Assembly: GCF_021168475.1 (NCBI RefSeq)
Contig: NZ_JAJOZT010000001.1
Coordinates: 1 to 64,000, forward strand
Length of the DNA: 64,000 bases
Source of the DNA: Pseudoclavibacter sp. 13-3
GTDB lineage: Bacteria > Actinomycetota > Actinomycetes > Actinomycetales > Microbacteriaceae
Direction of reading: 5' to 3'
The notes beneath the pieces were generated by a model. The model was not told the DNA's origin, did no database searches, and saw only the letters and a program-made list of their open reading frames with translations. Made by a program: the position numbers and the translations under genes. Shown in pieces: positions 8,621-16,966 of this stretch. Position 1 is the stretch's first letter. Every line of letters starts with the position of its first letter.

Positions 8621-9394
8621 CTACTTCCAGCCCGGCCGAGCCTGCACAGTCGCGGCGGCCGCATCTGTCTGCACAGTCAGGACACTGCGCCCCGGCGGAA
8701 CCTCGATGCGGCCGGCATCGAGCAGGCGCCCCACCTGCTGCCCTGTGCCATCGAGGGGAATGCCCTCAGACATGTCGATCGACAGGCCGTTCGCCATGCC
8801 TGCCCACTCGAAAGTACGACCGCGATAGTCGGCAACCACCAGCGTGCGTGTGACACCGGTCGTGATGACCAGGGGCTGCGTGGCAGCCGTCGACGACCCG
8901 TTCATCTCCACCGTCGCGGCTCCACCCGTGACTGGGAATCTCACCCATTCTCCGTACTTCAGCGGGTCAGGGCAGGTGACCAGCAGAGTGAAGTCGATCT
9001 GATCCTCCGTGAACCGAGTCACCGTGCCCGTCGGGTCGGTGAGGTACCCGGTCACCCACCGCGGCCCGGCACCGTCTTCGATGCAGATCTCCAACGCCTG
9101 CGCGGCGAGCGCGTTGACCCGGTCGCGTGCCACGTGCGCCTGCAACGTCGACGAGTCGGCGAGGAAGAACCCTCGGATCGGGAAGACACGGTGCTTGAGG
9201 TTGATCGACGACGGCCAGAAGGCGCCGTCGGCGTTCGGCACCGATGTGTCCGGTAGCGCCTTCGGAGCAACCGATCCGAACCAGTCCGTGTCGAGCCCGT
9301 CATCAGCGTTCAGGAACCAGCCGTCAGACCCGTCCCACCAGGACTCCCCCAGCACGATCGTGTCCGTGCTCGAGGTGATCGTCACCCGCATCAC
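8621..9394 (-). CDS. Distal tail protein (Dit)
   Basis: A 257-residue protein immediately after the tape measure; its ATG overlaps the tape-measure TGA (ATGA). The N-terminal half (residues ~1-125, ending DFTLLVTCPDPLKYG) matches the phage-tail-component Dit fold, and the second half is a galectin-like beta domain (GRTFEWAGMANGLS, IEVPPGRSVLTV). Dit forms a hexameric ring at the tail end linking tube to hub. Confidence 0.8.
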   Translation of the reverse strand: MMRVTITSSTDTIVLGESWWDGSDGWFLNADDGLDTDWFGSVAPKALPDTSVPNADGAFWPSSINLKHRVFPIRGFFLADSSTLQAHVARDRVNALAAQALEICIEDGAGPRWVTGYLTDPTGTVTRFTEDQIDFTLLVTCPDPLKYGEWVRFPVTGGAATVEMNGSSTAATQPLVITTGVTRTLVVADYRGRTFEWAGMANGLSIDMSEGIPLDGTGQQVGRLLDAGRIEVPPGRSVLTVQTDAAAATVQARPGWK

Positions 9395-12081
9395 AGCCTC
9401 CTCACTCGTTCAGCGACGGCGGCCGCAGCCGCATCCGGGTCCGAGGTCTCCACGCTGATCGGCGCGTACACACGCGGCTGATCATCACCGGCAGTAGGTG
9501 CCTGCTGTGCAGCCTGCTGCTGACGCACCAGCTGCAGCGTCGCCGCCATCTGTGCATTCACCAGACCTGTGTCGACCACAGACTCGGCACGACCAGCCTC
9601 ACCTGCACGGATGAGCGTTCCGCCCGCAGTCGGGAGGATCGTCGCACCGAGCGCCAGAGACGGCACGTGCGGAATCTTCGGAATGCTCACACCGATCGCC
9701 GACGCGGCACCGGTGAGCCCGTTGATGCCATCGATGACCCCGTTGATCGGGGCGATCACGACATTCACGATGCCCTTGAAGATCGACGACAGCACAGACC
9801 CGATGCCACGGAAGATACCGACGATCGTGTCCCAGATGCCACCGAACGTGTTCTTAACGCCCTCCCACACTTGGGACCAATTGCCGGTGATGATGCCGGT
9901 CACCACCTGGATGATGCCCTGCACCGCGCGCATCGCACCCGACACGATCGACGCGAAAGCCCCGAACACGGCCGAGATGATCGGCAGCAGCGCACCGATC
10001 ATCTGCATCAGGATCGGCAGCACCGCCGCGATCAACGGAGTGATCGCCTGAATGACCGACGTGACCAACGAGATCGCCTGGACGATGACGGGCATCAGCG
10101 ACGTCATCAGACTCAGGATGACCGGCAGCACCGCTTGCACGATCGGCATCACAGCTGACACCACCGTCATAATGAGCGGCACCAGCGCACCGACCAAAGC
10201 CAGTAGTGGTGGGATGATCGCCTCCACGATCGGCATGAGCGCGACCATAATCTCCCCGATGATCTGGCCGATCATCATGAGCACTGGCGACAGTTGTGTG
10301 ATCAGCGACACCAGCGGAGGCAGCAGAGCCGACACGAGATTCATGAACACCGGCACGAGCAGGTTCAGCGCATCGAGCACAGGCTGCAGCGCCGGCATGA
10401 GTGCTGCGAGCGCGGTTGTGAGGACTGTGCCGAGGAGGTTCACGACGGGCACGAGCAGCTGCATGATCGGGGTGAGTGCCTGCGCGACGAGGGTGAGTAC
10501 CGGGCCGAGGACCCCACCGAGCTGTGCTGCGAGCGGGCCGACGACGCTCATGACTGAGCCGAGCAGCTGCCCGAGCGGTCCGAGCGCCGGAATGAGTGCC
10601 TGCAGACCCGCGCCGAGCCCGGTGATCATGTCTGTCAGCCCTGCGGAGACCATGGGCTGTGCCAGTGCGTCAGCGATGCCACCGAGCACTGCGCCGACCG
10701 TTTGACCGATCGTCGCGAGGCTCGTTGAGATCGCCGGTGCCAGTGCTGAGATCATCGACCCGATCGGGCCGAGCGCTGTGCCCAGCCCCTGTGCGCCCTG
10801 GGTGGCGCCCTGGAAGATGGTCATCAGCCCGGTCTGGAACACGGGGCCGGCGACGATCGTGGCGATCTGCTGCAGCATTGCCGCGAGTCCACCGAGGCCG
10901 GAGCCGGACGCGGAGAGAGTGCCGAACACGGAGCCGATGATCGACCCGAGCGACCCGAACGCGTCACCCAGATACCCGAGCTGTGTGAGAGCCCCGTCGA
11001 TCCACTGTGTGAGCTGCCCCGATGCGGCAGCAGCACCGATGAAGTCGTTGAAGCGCGTCGCGAGGTTCGCCAGTCCCGTGCCCATGGCGGGCAGGTAGGA
11101 AGATCCGACTGTGCCGAGCGTTGCAATGGTCTGCGCGAACGGTTCTGCGGCTGCACGGGTGTTCTGAATCGCGGTGCGCATGTTCTCGAACATGCCGAGC
11201 ATCGCGCCGTCGCCGAGCGACTTTGACAGGCCGTTCGCCAGGTCCCCGGTGAGCCCGCCGAGCGCCTGAGACACACCAGTGAAACCGAGCTTCAGCTGAG
11301 GCAGCAGCGACGTCACCATGTCAGTGATCGGCTTGCGGGCCGCATCCCAGTACCCGCTGCTGATCGTCGTCTGCAGCGACTGCATCGCCGGCTTCAGCGA
11401 CGCCAGCTGCGTGCCGGCATCCTTCCACGCGACAACCAGTGCCGTCATGCCGATAGCCGCAGACGCGAACACGGCAGGCAGCACAGCCGCGGCCGGGGCA
11501 ATGGCCAGCAAGCCGGCACCAACGTTGGCCAGCGACTGGACAGCCGTCAGCCCGACGCTGGCAAGAGACCCCACACCTGCCGTCACTGCAGCCAGACGAG
11601 GGATCGACCGGTCAAGGTTCGACAGCCCAGAGCTCAGCCCACTGAGAGCATCACCGAGCACGCGCGCACCGGACAAGGCTGCGAGCATCGTCGCCGCATT
11701 CGCCGCCGCAGTCTTGTTCACCTGCGGAAAGATGTCCACCGTACGTGAGCGGGCCAGCACAGCCAGCGACACTCGCGCCTTGCCAGTGTCTGCGTCAGCG
11801 TTGATCGTCGCGTCACGTGACTGGGACGCGTCCTTGATCCGCTTCGACGCATCCTTGGTGTCAGCGTCGACGTCGACCGTCGCGGCGAGTTTCGACGCGT
11901 CCTTCACGAGACGGTTGATCTGCACACGCGCCGGCCGGTCGTTCGCCTCGACGTCGATCGTCGCCCGGACGCTCCGTTCGATGCGCTGCAGAGCCTTCTT
12001 CAGATCATCACGGAACTTCGTGGTGTCCGGCAGGACACGAATCGAGACACGGCCCGCTGAGGCACCGCCTGGACCAGCCAT
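9391..12081 (-). CDS. Tail tape measure protein
   Basis: An 896-residue protein, the longest in the prophage, placed after the tail chaperones and before Dit as in other siphophages. The first ~130 residues are charged and helical (RVSIRVLPDTTKFRDDLKKA); the middle ~450 residues are very hydrophobic with regularly recurring PV, LGP and MIGQII-type segments, typical of tape measures that span the tube lumen and may enter the host membrane. Its length sets tail length. The C-terminal ~100 residues are hydrophilic and Gln-rich. No peptidase or transglycosylase motif is seen. Confidence 0.92.
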   Translation of the reverse strand: MAGPGGASAGRVSIRVLPDTTKFRDDLKKALQRIERSVRATIDVEANDRPARVQINRLVKDASKLAATVDVDADTKDASKRIKDASQSRDATINADADTGKARVSLAVLARSRTVDIFPQVNKTAAANAATMLAALSGARVLGDALSGLSSGLSNLDRSIPRLAAVTAGVGSLASVGLTAVQSLANVGAGLLAIAPAAAVLPAVFASAAIGMTALVVAWKDAGTQLASLKPAMQSLQTTISSGYWDAARKPITDMVTSLLPQLKLGFTGVSQALGGLTGDLANGLSKSLGDGAMLGMFENMRTAIQNTRAAAEPFAQTIATLGTVGSSYLPAMGTGLANLATRFNDFIGAAAASGQLTQWIDGALTQLGYLGDAFGSLGSIIGSVFGTLSASGSGLGGLAAMLQQIATIVAGPVFQTGLMTIFQGATQGAQGLGTALGPIGSMISALAPAISTSLATIGQTVGAVLGGIADALAQPMVSAGLTDMITGLGAGLQALIPALGPLGQLLGSVMSVVGPLAAQLGGVLGPVLTLVAQALTPIMQLLVPVVNLLGTVLTTALAALMPALQPVLDALNLLVPVFMNLVSALLPPLVSLITQLSPVLMMIGQIIGEIMVALMPIVEAIIPPLLALVGALVPLIMTVVSAVMPIVQAVLPVILSLMTSLMPVIVQAISLVTSVIQAITPLIAAVLPILMQMIGALLPIISAVFGAFASIVSGAMRAVQGIIQVVTGIITGNWSQVWEGVKNTFGGIWDTIVGIFRGIGSVLSSIFKGIVNVVIAPINGVIDGINGLTGAASAIGVSIPKIPHVPSLALGATILPTAGGTLIRAGEAGRAESVVDTGLVNAQMAATLQLVRQQQAAQQAPTAGDDQPRVYAPISVETSDPDAAAAAVAERVRRL

Positions 12082-12106
12082 CAGAGCGCCTCCTGGGAGC
12101 TTTGGT

Positions 12107-12583
12107 TCATCGCAGGAGTTGGAACATCTGCGTGAACTCGCGAATACTCGACGTCGTCACGACCGGTGACCGGTCAAGAGGCGTCGGCAGCGGCTTCGCC
12201 TTCTTCCCGGCGAGCGCTGCGGTGATGAGGTCTGCGATTGCTGTCAGCCGGGCGACCTCTGGCGTCCACCCCAGCCATGATGGCGGTGTGCCCGGCTGTG
12301 GTCGTGCCGGCGGTTCGTCTGTGAGCACAGCCGCCCGCCACCGAGACTGCGGCACCGCGTACAGCCCCTGGATGAGATCGAGGACGTGGGCGGGGCTGAC
12401 CAGCCCACGCCATACGTCCTCGATGTTCACGCCGAAGAACTGCTGCAGATCAGCGATCACCGGCACCCGGTGTGCCGCGAGCAGTTCGCAGACCCGGATT
12501 ATTCCCCCTCGGCCCTCACATAGTGCGAGACGAGGGCGAACGGGATCATGTACTCGTCTGTGCCAGACAGGGCCGTCGCCCAC
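12107..12583 (-). CDS. Tail assembly chaperone, frameshift-encoded part (gpT-like)
   Basis: This frame has no credible start of its own and overlaps the end of the upstream chaperone gene. It is expected to be made by -1 ribosomal slippage at GGGGGAA (12503-12509), two bases before the first gene's TAA (12499-12501), giving a fusion that reads VRAEGGIIRVCELL. The fusion spans 12107-12873, ~255 residues. In lambda-like phages such G and GT proteins coat the tape measure during tail assembly, and the gene order here is the same (major tail, G, GT, tape measure). Confidence 0.75.
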   Translation of the reverse strand: MGDGPVWHRRVHDPVRPRLALCEGRGGIIRVCELLAAHRVPVIADLQQFFGVNIEDVWRGLVSPAHVLDLIQGLYAVPQSRWRAAVLTDEPPARPQPGTPPSWLGWTPEVARLTAIADLITAALAGKKAKPLPTPLDRSPVVTTSSIREFTQMFQLLR

Positions 12584-12873
12584 TTGATGTACGCCTGCTT
12601 GTCGAGCGCGAGCGTGTAGAAGAAGTCGACAATCTCACCGCCGAGCAGCAGCGCGTCCTCTGCCGAAATCTCCCCGTGCGCGTCGGACATGTCAGCAGCC
12701 CGCGCGGCGAGCGCCTTCGGTTTCGCACGCTGGGTGCCCCAGAGCGCTGCAGGTGGCTTCAGTGAGGGGATACCCTCGAGCAGGGAGTCGTCGAAGCCGA
12801 TCTGTGCAGCCTGCTCACGCACCTCCTCGGGCTGGGGCTCCGCTGCGGGTTTCGTCTTTCGTGTTGCTGCCAT
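12499..12873 (-). CDS. Tail assembly chaperone (gpG-like)
   Basis: A 124-residue acidic/helical protein between the major tail gene and the tape measure. The C-terminal helical part (GGEIVDFFYTLALDKQ, DEYMIPFALVSHYV) resembles the G-type chaperones of siphophages. The slippery site GAGGGGGAATAA at its end allows a share of ribosomes to enter the downstream T frame. The first ~20 residues are Lys/Glu-rich. Acts in the cytoplasm on the tape measure protein; absent from mature virions in known phages. Confidence 0.78.
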   Translation of the reverse strand: MAATRKTKPAAEPQPEEVREQAAQIGFDDSLLEGIPSLKPPAALWGTQRAKPKALAARAADMSDAHGEISAEDALLLGGEIVDFFYTLALDKQAYIKWATALSGTDEYMIPFALVSHYVRAEGE

Positions 12874-12916
12874 GTGCCGTCCTCATTTCTGATGGTGCCG
12901 CCCTGTATCGAATGGG

Positions 12917-12956
12917 TCCGCGTGGGGCGGGGCGGCGAAACATCACCCCACGCGGA
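12917..12956 (-). terminator. Hairpin terminator after the major tail gene
   Basis: A perfect 11-bp GC-rich stem (TCCGCGTGGGG / CCCCACGCGGA) with an 18-base loop lies 34 bp after the major tail stop and before the chaperone start. It would lower transcription of chaperone and tape-measure genes relative to the abundant tail-tube protein. Confidence 0.7.
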
Positions 12957-12989
12957 GTCAGGAAGTGCGGCCGATGCGGCCGTACAAGA

Positions 12990-13829
12990 TCAGGGAGCAG
13001 TGACCGTGATGGCCTTGTCAGCCTTCACACTGCTGGCACCGGACACGGCCGACGTCGCGGTGATCGTCGCCGACCCTGCTGCGACACCCGTGACCAGACC
13101 CGTGGCAGAGACCGTGGCCTTCGACGGATCCGCCGAGGACCAGACCACCTCATTGCTCGCCTTCGACGGTGTCGCCGCCACAGACAGCTGCACAGTGGAG
13201 CCGACCTTCACCGACGTTGCGCCCGCAGGCGACACAGTCAGCGCGGTCGGTGCCGGCAGGAAATCCTCTGGCGTGAACCAGATGTAGAGCCCGGACAGAC
13301 CGGTCGCCGGGTCAGGCTCGATGATCTCGGGGTCAGCGTCCATGAACACGCCTTCGAAAGGCATCTCAAGGAAGTTCTCCGTGTCGATCTCCGTGCCATC
13401 CCCCGGCCCGAGGCTCCAGTTCGGGGAGTACCAGCCAGTCGAATCCGCACCATCACAGGCGAGCACGAAGACACTCATCTCTGTCGCAGTGACAGCTGCA
13501 GGGATCACCATGCCGCCCTTCGACCCCTGCCACGCGGACTGGATGCGCTGCAGCGTGCGGCGGGAGATCTCCACAGCGTTCGCCGTGATCGAGATCGTCT
13601 GATCGGCGTACTGGACACGCACATTGCGGTGCTCCCACGTGCGCTTGACCGTCTTGTCACCACCGTCCTTGTTGAACGACATGGTGTTCTCGTACGAGGT
13701 CTCCGCGAGCTGATCCCAGCCGTCAGGCACCGGGCCGTTCAGCGTGAACGCCGCCGGGCCAGCCGCGGGCATCGGGGTCGAAGGCGGGGCGCAGAAGAAC
13801 TTGCCGTCGCCCGGAATGATGAGTCGCAT
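12990..13829 (-). CDS. Major tail protein with C-terminal Ig-like (BIG2) domain
   Basis: A 279-residue tail-tube subunit. Residues ~1-195 form the tube domain (MRLIIPGDGKFF at the start, then NVRVQYADQTISITANAVE). Residues ~197-279 are a bacterial Ig-like group 2 domain with the usual VSPAGATSVKVGSTVQL opening and WSSADPSKATVSATGLVTG core. Such domains decorate many tail tubes and may bind cell-surface carbohydrate. It is flanked by a terminator downstream and by a hairpin plus U-tract just upstream of its ribosome site, suggesting its transcript is regulated or processed separately. Confidence 0.88.
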   Translation of the reverse strand: MRLIIPGDGKFFCAPPSTPMPAAGPAAFTLNGPVPDGWDQLAETSYENTMSFNKDGGDKTVKRTWEHRNVRVQYADQTISITANAVEISRRTLQRIQSAWQGSKGGMVIPAAVTATEMSVFVLACDGADSTGWYSPNWSLGPGDGTEIDTENFLEMPFEGVFMDADPEIIEPDPATGLSGLYIWFTPEDFLPAPTALTVSPAGATSVKVGSTVQLSVAATPSKASNEVVWSSADPSKATVSATGLVTGVAAGSATITATSAVSGASSVKADKAITVTAP

Positions 13830-13853
13830 GATTTGTCTCTCTCCTCAAAGAAA

Positions 13854-13873
13854 ACCACCGCGAGCGCGGTGGT
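13854..13873 (-). terminator. Compact hairpin with U-tract before major tail gene
   Basis: On the minus strand ACCACCGCG and CGCGGTGGT form a perfect 9-bp stem with a 2-base spacer, followed directly by TTTTCTTTG, a textbook intrinsic terminator. It overlaps the last base of the tail-terminator stop and lies only ~13 bp before the GAGGAGAG ribosome site of the major tail gene. It could also be an RNA-processing or mRNA-stabilising hairpin. Confidence 0.7.
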
Positions 13874-14277
13874 CAGTTGGTGATGGTTCGGCACAGCAGC
13901 CGCCAGCTGCCGCGGTAGGCGACAACCGGTTTACCGGCCGTGCTGCTCTGGTCTTGCAGTTCAGGGAGCTGCGTGTCTGTGACGGTGACGACGTGCCCGT
14001 GCGGTGACGAAGTGCCCTTCCAAGAGCGCACGCCTGCATAGACCGTCTTCACCAGGTCCTCGACCTGCTCGGCTGGTGCGAGGACCGTCACCCCGAGGTC
14101 AACAGTCCAACCGGTCGGGGCGTTGAGCACCTGCCCGCTTGAGGAGCAGTCGTAGAGAACGGCTGGGATCGGCATGTTCGCGGTGCGCTCCGGCGCGACG
14201 AACACTCCCGGCAGCAGGGCTCGTAGCCGCTCCCCGACCATCCCAGCCGGTTCAGGCATGACCGTGTCAGGGATCAT
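13873..14277 (-). CDS. Tail terminator protein
   Basis: A 134-residue protein directly upstream of the major tail gene, the standard position of the tail terminator, which caps the tube and joins it to the head connector. It has the expected opening (VGERLRALLPGVFVAPE) and alpha/beta pattern. The ATG at 14277 overlaps the preceding gene's stop (ATGA) and fits better than the longer frame. Confidence 0.72.
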   Translation of the reverse strand: MIPDTVMPEPAGMVGERLRALLPGVFVAPERTANMPIPAVLYDCSSSGQVLNAPTGWTVDLGVTVLAPAEQVEDLVKTVYAGVRSWKGTSSPHGHVVTVTDTQLPELQDQSSTAGKPVVAYRGSWRLLCRTITN

Positions 14278-14582
14278 CCAGTCACGTCCTGCGCGGCGTT
14301 TCGCATCACGTGCAGCCCGGCCACCCATGTCTCCGGGTTGCGGTTGTGGAAGTGCCCGAACTCAATGTTGCCCGCCTCCACGTGATCGAGTGTGACGAGC
14401 CGGTCAATGACGCCCTTCTTTCCAGGCGCCTTCGCGACACCGATGCGTGACGCGAGAGAACCGTGCCCTGCAGCGCGGGTCCGAGCAGCGCCAGCGATCT
14501 GGTCAGCCTTGGCTTGAAGCGCCTTCTGCACGGCCGCTGCTCGTGCCGCTTGCAGGGCAGCTGACTTGTTGATGACGACCAT
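14274..14582 (-). CDS. Head-tail connector / DUF5403-like protein
   Basis: A 102-residue basic protein with an Ala-rich N-terminal helix followed by short strands (GVIDRLVTLDHVEAGNIEFG, then ETWVAGLHVMRNAA). It sits between a head-tail stopper and the tail terminator, the slot of HK97 gp10-like or DUF5403 neck proteins. Overlaps the next gene by 4 bp. Function is inferred from position. Confidence 0.68.
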   Translation of the reverse strand: MVVINKSAALQAARAAAVQKALQAKADQIAGAARTRAAGHGSLASRIGVAKAPGKKGVIDRLVTLDHVEAGNIEFGHFHNRNPETWVAGLHVMRNAAQDVTG

Positions 14583-14584
14583 GA

Positions 14585-14920
14585 CTATCCCCTTCCCTGC
14601 TGGGTGCGCTTCAGACGCACCTCGAAGTGCGCGGTGCGGGCAGACCCGTCAAACCTGAGCGGGTCCCCGATGGGCTCGTACAGGGCGCCGTTCCAGGTGA
14701 TCAGGCTGTTGATGTCGCCCGGCCACGACCGGCAGATGAGTCGGTACACGGTGGTGGCCGTGACGCCCAGCGCCTCGGATTCCTCGGCGCTGAGCGCACG
14801 GATCGTGCACGGCACCGACAGCGGGGTGCCGTCATCCGCGTACAACGTTCCGTAATCGGACGGTGTCGCTGTGCGAGGCTGGACGGCCGCGACATGCTGC
14901 GGGCGGTCGAGGTACTTCAC
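14585..14920 (-). CDS. Head-to-tail stopper
   Basis: A 111-residue beta-barrel-type protein (YRLICRSWPGDINSLITWNG, then HFEVRLKRTQQG) in the stopper position of SPP1-type connectors, which closes the capsid exit before the tail docks. The GTG at 14920 overlaps the upstream stop (GTGA) and has AGGAG eight bases before it, so it is preferred to the longer frame. Confidence 0.68.
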   Translation of the reverse strand: MKYLDRPQHVAAVQPRTATPSDYGTLYADDGTPLSVPCTIRALSAEESEALGVTATTVYRLICRSWPGDINSLITWNGALYEPIGDPLRFDGSARTAHFEVRLKRTQQGRG

Positions 14921-15396
14921 AGCATGAGCTCCTGTGACATGCCACCACAGCCGGGCCACCCGTACTGGAATTGCTGGTCGGGAGGAATGCTCCCGAACCT
15001 CGCCCGTGCGTATCCGTCGAGCACGCCCGCAGAGGTACCGAATGCACCGCCGACGCCGAGCAGCTCCCAGTCCTCGTCAAGGACCCGGAGCCGCCCAGTC
15101 GCCACATCAAGATCGATGCGGTACGACACCACACCGTCGGCCTCGGAAACCATGCCCTCCGGGTTCCTCAGAACACGGGCGACCATTTCAGCCTCCACCG
15201 TGACCACGTTCGCTCTGAACGAAGTGTCAGTCTCAGCTCTGGTCCGCAGATCCTTGATCCGCGCCTGCAGCCTGTTCTGCGCCCACTCCAGCAGTTTCGG
15301 CGTCACCGTCGTTTCCGCTTCCGTCAGCTCCCTCAGCAGGCTCACCTGCACGTCGTCCGTGGTTGCCAGTGCGGACGGTTCCAGACTCTCGGTCAT
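14917..15396 (-). CDS. Head-tail adaptor (Gp15/Gp19-like)
   Basis: A 159-residue, N-terminally helical protein (TTDDVQVSLLRELTEAE, LLEWAQNRLQARI), typical of the adaptor that docks onto the portal. The C-terminal part is specific to Microbacterium-type phages (GVGGAFGTSAGVLDGYARA). It lies after the capsid gene, in the usual connector block. A same-strand small ORF overlaps its first ~160 bases. Confidence 0.72.
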   Translation of the reverse strand: MTESLEPSALATTDDVQVSLLRELTEAETTVTPKLLEWAQNRLQARIKDLRTRAETDTSFRANVVTVEAEMVARVLRNPEGMVSEADGVVSYRIDLDVATGRLRVLDEDWELLGVGGAFGTSAGVLDGYARARFGSIPPDQQFQYGWPGCGGMSQELML

Positions 15397-15490
15397 AGTC
15401 GACTTCCTTCCAGGCCTTGTCCTGCGCGAACGGGTGATCAGCGGCGACGTGCACGATCGGGGCGCCCTTCTTGCGTCTCAGGTATGGCAT
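15233..15490 (-). CDS. Small protein downstream of capsid, overlapping adaptor gene
   Basis: An 85-codon ORF whose ATG overlaps the capsid stop (TGATG). The first ~31 residues look genuine (MPYLRRKKGAPIVHVAADHP), while the part after the adaptor start is Gly/Ala/Glu-rich and looks like a shadow of the adaptor frame. Either the protein really extends into the overlap or an indel has removed its normal stop near 15397. Function unknown; possibly a head-decoration or assembly factor. Confidence 0.45.
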   Translation of the reverse strand: MPYLRRKKGAPIVHVAADHPFAQDKAWKEVDYDRESGTVRTGNHGRRAGEPAEGADGSGNDGDAETAGVGAEQAAGADQGSADQS

Positions 15491-16413
15491 CAGGCCTCCT
15501 CGTACGCGACGAACGACTTCGGGTCGGTAATGACCCAGCCGATGATCGCCTCCACCAGGTAGGCTTCGAGGTTCTGCTGCCACAGGTGGTAGGTGGTCTC
15601 GCCGTCGACGACGGTCGCCTGGTCACTGACCTTCAGAGTCAGGTTCTCCGCGAAGCCGTAGCGCAGCGCGCCCCAGTCACCGCCGAACGCACGCACCGTG
15701 CTCTCAGCCGATGCCCCGATGCGCCCGGAGACTGCCTTGCCGTAGGCGGTCGGCAGACCCAGAGTCGTGGCGATCGGCGACGACAGATCCGTCGGGTTCT
15801 GGTAGATCGGCCGGCCCTGCGCGTCGACCGCTCCGAGCAGCTTCGAACGGAATCGGGGGTCTGCCGCGAAACCAGTGAAGTCATCGTTGAGCTGGTTGCC
15901 GTTGACCACCAGGTCGTAGCCGGCGAGCAGGTCAGCGTTGATGCCACCATTCGCGACAGTCGCACTGCCCAGCTGGACGCGATTCGTGGTTGAGTTCACC
16001 GACTCCACACCCGGAATCGCAGCGCCGGTCTTGGCGTTGCGCCCGTAGAGCACCGCGAGGTCGAAGGCCCGCTGGATTGCGCCGGTGAGGTCAGACTGAA
16101 TGTTGTCGAGCACGTTCAGCGGGTTGCGCAGACGTACCTCTTTCGACTGCACGGTGATCGCGGCGATCTTGATCGGCTTGATCGTCTTCACCGCGTACGA
16201 CGTCTGGCCGACGGGCTTCGCTTCGCCTTCACCGACGACGCCAGCTTCGACGTGACCAGTCTGCACCGCGATGGCATTGCCTTCGAGTGCGATGGCTGTC
16301 GTGCCGGACAGGGTCTGCACGACAGACTGCTCGGCAGCCTTCGTGAGGATCTCCTGAGCGACAGGCTTGGGCACGAGGCCGGCGGCGTCGAGCCCTGCAA
16401 TAGTGGTTGACAT
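15490..16413 (-). CDS. Major capsid protein (HK97 fold)
   Basis: A 307-residue capsid subunit. It starts with a short N-arm without a large delta domain; VVGEGEAKPVGQTSYAVKT and IAAITVQSKEVRLR belong to the E-loop and spine helix, and ENLTLKVSDQATVVDGE near residue 260 to the P-domain end found in HK97-type capsids. A separate upstream scaffold gene agrees with the missing delta domain. It follows the scaffold by 12 bp, and the next ORF overlaps its stop. Confidence 0.9.
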   Translation of the reverse strand: MSTTIAGLDAAGLVPKPVAQEILTKAAEQSVVQTLSGTTAIALEGNAIAVQTGHVEAGVVGEGEAKPVGQTSYAVKTIKPIKIAAITVQSKEVRLRNPLNVLDNIQSDLTGAIQRAFDLAVLYGRNAKTGAAIPGVESVNSTTNRVQLGSATVANGGINADLLAGYDLVVNGNQLNDDFTGFAADPRFRSKLLGAVDAQGRPIYQNPTDLSSPIATTLGLPTAYGKAVSGRIGASAESTVRAFGGDWGALRYGFAENLTLKVSDQATVVDGETTYHLWQQNLEAYLVEAIIGWVITDPKSFVAYEEA

Positions 16414-16425
16414 GGATGTGTCTCC

Positions 16426-16944
16426 TTAGTTGTCGATGGTTGAGAAGAACGCGTCGGCGGCTGCCTGACGCTCGTCCACAGCAGGAAGCCCCTGCTGCGC
16501 CGCGTTCGGGACAAGCGGCGACTTGTCATCCGTTGAATCCGCCGGCGTGCGCAGAGCGGCGACAGCGTCGAAGGCTGCGGTCAGTGCGGCCTCGTCATCA
16601 CCGTTCACGAGGGCCGCGACCTCGAGCGGGATGCCTCGCTCGAGCGCCAGACGGTCACGAGTGCGACCGAGTGTTTCAGCCTGCAGCTGCTGCGCCGAAG
16701 TGGCGACCGTGCCCTCGAGCTGCTCCTTCTCGGCAGTCAGCGCGGTCACCTGACCCTGTAGCGTCGTGACTGCTGCCTCACCAGCTGCGGCCTTCTCCTG
16801 CAGCGCTGACAGACGTGCCTGCGCCCACTCGGGCAGAGCCGACACATCCTCCGCGGGGTCAGTGCCTGATACTGCAGCCTGCGCCTCGGGCTCAACGACA
16901 TGGCGCAGACGCCCATAGCGAGCGCGTGCTTTGTAGTACTTCAT
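16426..16944 (-). CDS. Capsid scaffolding protein
   Basis: A 172-residue, acidic, Ala/Glu/Gln-rich protein with a central coiled coil (ARLSALQEKAAAGEAAVTTL, then LTAEKEQLEGTV). It sits between the MuF-like gene and the capsid gene, the standard scaffold slot. Scaffolds guide procapsid assembly and are then lost. Start at 16944 is fixed by MKYYKARARYGRL and an AAGGAGAAA ribosome site. Confidence 0.8.
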   Translation of the reverse strand: MKYYKARARYGRLRHVVEPEAQAAVSGTDPAEDVSALPEWAQARLSALQEKAAAGEAAVTTLQGQVTALTAEKEQLEGTVATSAQQLQAETLGRTRDRLALERGIPLEVAALVNGDDEAALTAAFDAVAALRTPADSTDDKSPLVPNAAQQGLPAVDERQAAADAFFSTIDN

Positions 16945-16966
16945 TCGTTTCTCCTTGATCGATTGG

